From Chloroflexota bacterium (GTDB taxonomy: Bacteria > Chloroflexota > Anaerolineae > Anaerolineales > VGOW01), in the NCBI GenBank assembly GCA_016215145.1, contig JACRLA010000377.1:1-11680 (forward strand): 11,680 nt of DNA. Direction: 5' to 3'. The position numbers and the translations under genes were made by a program. This document shows, piece by piece, positions 10,703-11,680 of this stretch; position 1 is the first letter of the stretch; each line of letters begins with the position of its first letter. Below the pieces are notes generated by a model that was not told the origin of the DNA, ran no database searches, and saw nothing but the letters and a program-made list of their open reading frames with translations.

Positions 10703-11680
10703 GAGACGAGTCAGTTGAAATGGCACAATGTTGTAGTTGCCAATTTTAACTGCATCCCCGTCCACGATCTCGATTCCATATTCCACTTCGGGATGATGGC
10801 TATAGGCGATGATGGTAGTGAGCTGGTGCATATCGTTCAAGATGGTAGAGGGCAGATCATTAACATGAAGTGCGCGATGACCGTTGAAGAGATCGAGCAC
10901 TTGCTTGTTAACTTTATCGGGCGTGAGAGCTTGTAACACATCTTGCATGGTGGAGGCGCGAAGGGCGGCGAGGTCTGCCGGGAGCAAAGCAGGCGCGACC
11001 ACTTGCGCCGGGGCAAACGGCGCGCGACGTTTGGGCGGCGTGTAGAAGCTATCGGCGTCGGGCGAGCGAACCGGGTGAAGATGGAGTGGCGGCATCCCAT
11101 CGGGCATTAACGTTTCACCTTGTAGCTGGAAGGCAGCCAATCCGCGCGCGATGGAGACGAGTCGATCTTTAAAACTGCCGTCGGCGTTGATCAGTTGATA
11201 ACGAATCTGGCGGAGTGAGACACGAAGGTATTGCGCGTGGCGGCGATCAATTTCTTCGATGAGCGGGTCAAGCGATTCGAGTTGGTGAATGATGGAGTGG
11301 ATGTAGTGTTCGATCTCTTGCTGCGCTTGCGCCGGTGAGAGACGTTTGTGTGTCGCCAGATCATCGGCGGCGCGCTCGAGCCATTGCGCGTTGCGCTGCC
11401 ACGATTGCAGCCTGCCGACGATGTCGCGCCGATAACGCGAGACGTGATCGGAAGTTTTGAGAGCGTGATAGGTGGGCCCGAGTGTTTGGCTGTAATCGTC
11501 AAATTGCAAACGCAGAAGTTCAGCCACGTCGCGCCCGCGCGTGGCGCGTTCAATGTAACGACGGATATTTTGATTCAGTTCGTTGAGTCCGCGCACAAGT
11601 TGGCGCACGTTTTCGTAGGCTTGCGGCAAAGCCAGCGCGGGCGAGAAGTCGTCGTTGCGCGAACTCATAATTAATTTGTG
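10691..11680 (-). CDS. jetA: Wadjet protein JetA, type II (kleisin; DUF5716), C-terminal part
   Basis: JetA is the kleisin that bridges the JetC heads. The visible 329 residues are open to the window edge. An ATG at 11668 is in frame but is preceded by further open codons (HKLI), and the family's N-terminal winged-helix region is missing, so the start lies beyond the window. From that ATG, AYENVRQLVRGLNELNQNIR (about 17-36) and then LQFDDYSQTLGPTYHALKTSDHVSRYRRDI (about 54-84) match the type II JetA (DUF5716) core. The helical region QIRYQLINADGSFKDRLVSI (about 154-173) is followed by a proline-rich linker (about 190-230). A C-terminal winged-helix-like part ends in LTRLSNL. Family members are usually about 450-500 residues, so roughly the first third is missing from view. 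Confidence 0.88.
   Translation of the reverse strand, partial: HKLIMSSRNDDFSPALALPQAYENVRQLVRGLNELNQNIRRYIERATRGRDVAELLRLQFDDYSQTLGPTYHALKTSDHVSRYRRDIVGRLQSWQRNAQWLERAADDLATHKRLSPAQAQQEIEHYIHSIIHQLESLDPLIEEIDRRHAQYLRVSLRQIRYQLINADGSFKDRLVSIARGLAAFQLQGETLMPDGMPPLHLHPVRSPDADSFYTPPKRRAPFAPAQVVAPALLPADLAALRASTMQDVLQALTPDKVNKQVLDLFNGHRALHVNDLPSTILNDMHQLTTIIAYSHHPEVEYGIEIVDGDAVKIGNYNIVPFQLTRLSNL

Overview
The window looks like a chromosomal segment of a bacterium from the Chloroflexota, probably near Anaerolineae. This is inferred from gene content and repeat style, not from a marker gene. The clues are an archaeal/SipW-type signal peptidase fused to a DUF5305 domain, a small secreted protein with an AAAN-x-V processing motif, paired DUF5678/aspartyl-protease genes, and degenerate heptanucleotide repeats. 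Every gene supported here lies on the minus strand, so transcription runs from high to low coordinates. Gene density is high and no gene-free stretch exceeds about 140 bases.

Right half (3855-11680): a type II Wadjet (Jet) defence operon in the usual order jetA (C-terminal part, cut by the window edge), jetB, jetC, jetD. Wadjet uses an SMC-like ATPase (JetC) with a kleisin (JetA) and a KITE-type partner (JetB) to recognise small circular DNA by loop extrusion, and the TOPRIM nuclease JetD to cut it. The operon is interrupted. Between jetB and jetC lie two tandem, diverged copies of a two-gene cassette (8450-9980). Each has a small protein with a ribbon-helix-helix-like N-terminus plus DUF5678, overlapping by ATGA a retropepsin-like aspartyl protease. 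The distal junction cuts into the 5' end of jetC. The canonical JetC start (NWHYFEN strand) is still encoded upstream of the first usable start codon, but no ATG, GTG or TTG precedes it in frame, and the second protease ends by running out of frame into jetC.

Middle (1621-3757): an export module. A 127-residue secreted protein is followed by a Ser/His-dyad signal peptidase with a DUF5305 extension. Coupled to the peptidase by an ATGA overlap is a 43-codon gene whose product has a single hydrophobic segment and the same AAAN-x-V-x-x-SG motif as the secreted protein.

Left end (1-1529): a minimal DUF389 membrane protein, an OmpR/PhoB-type response regulator and the first 53 codons of its sensor kinase.

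The most striking non-coding signal is a pair of matching promoters. Ahead of both the secreted-protein gene and the DUF389 gene there are four direct repeats of a CTYAAG-like hexamer at an exact 11-base period. Each array is followed after exactly 16 bases by a TATTNT -10 element. This is the architecture of PmrA/PhoB-family activated promoters, so the neighbouring response regulator is the natural candidate to control both the export module and the DUF389 gene.
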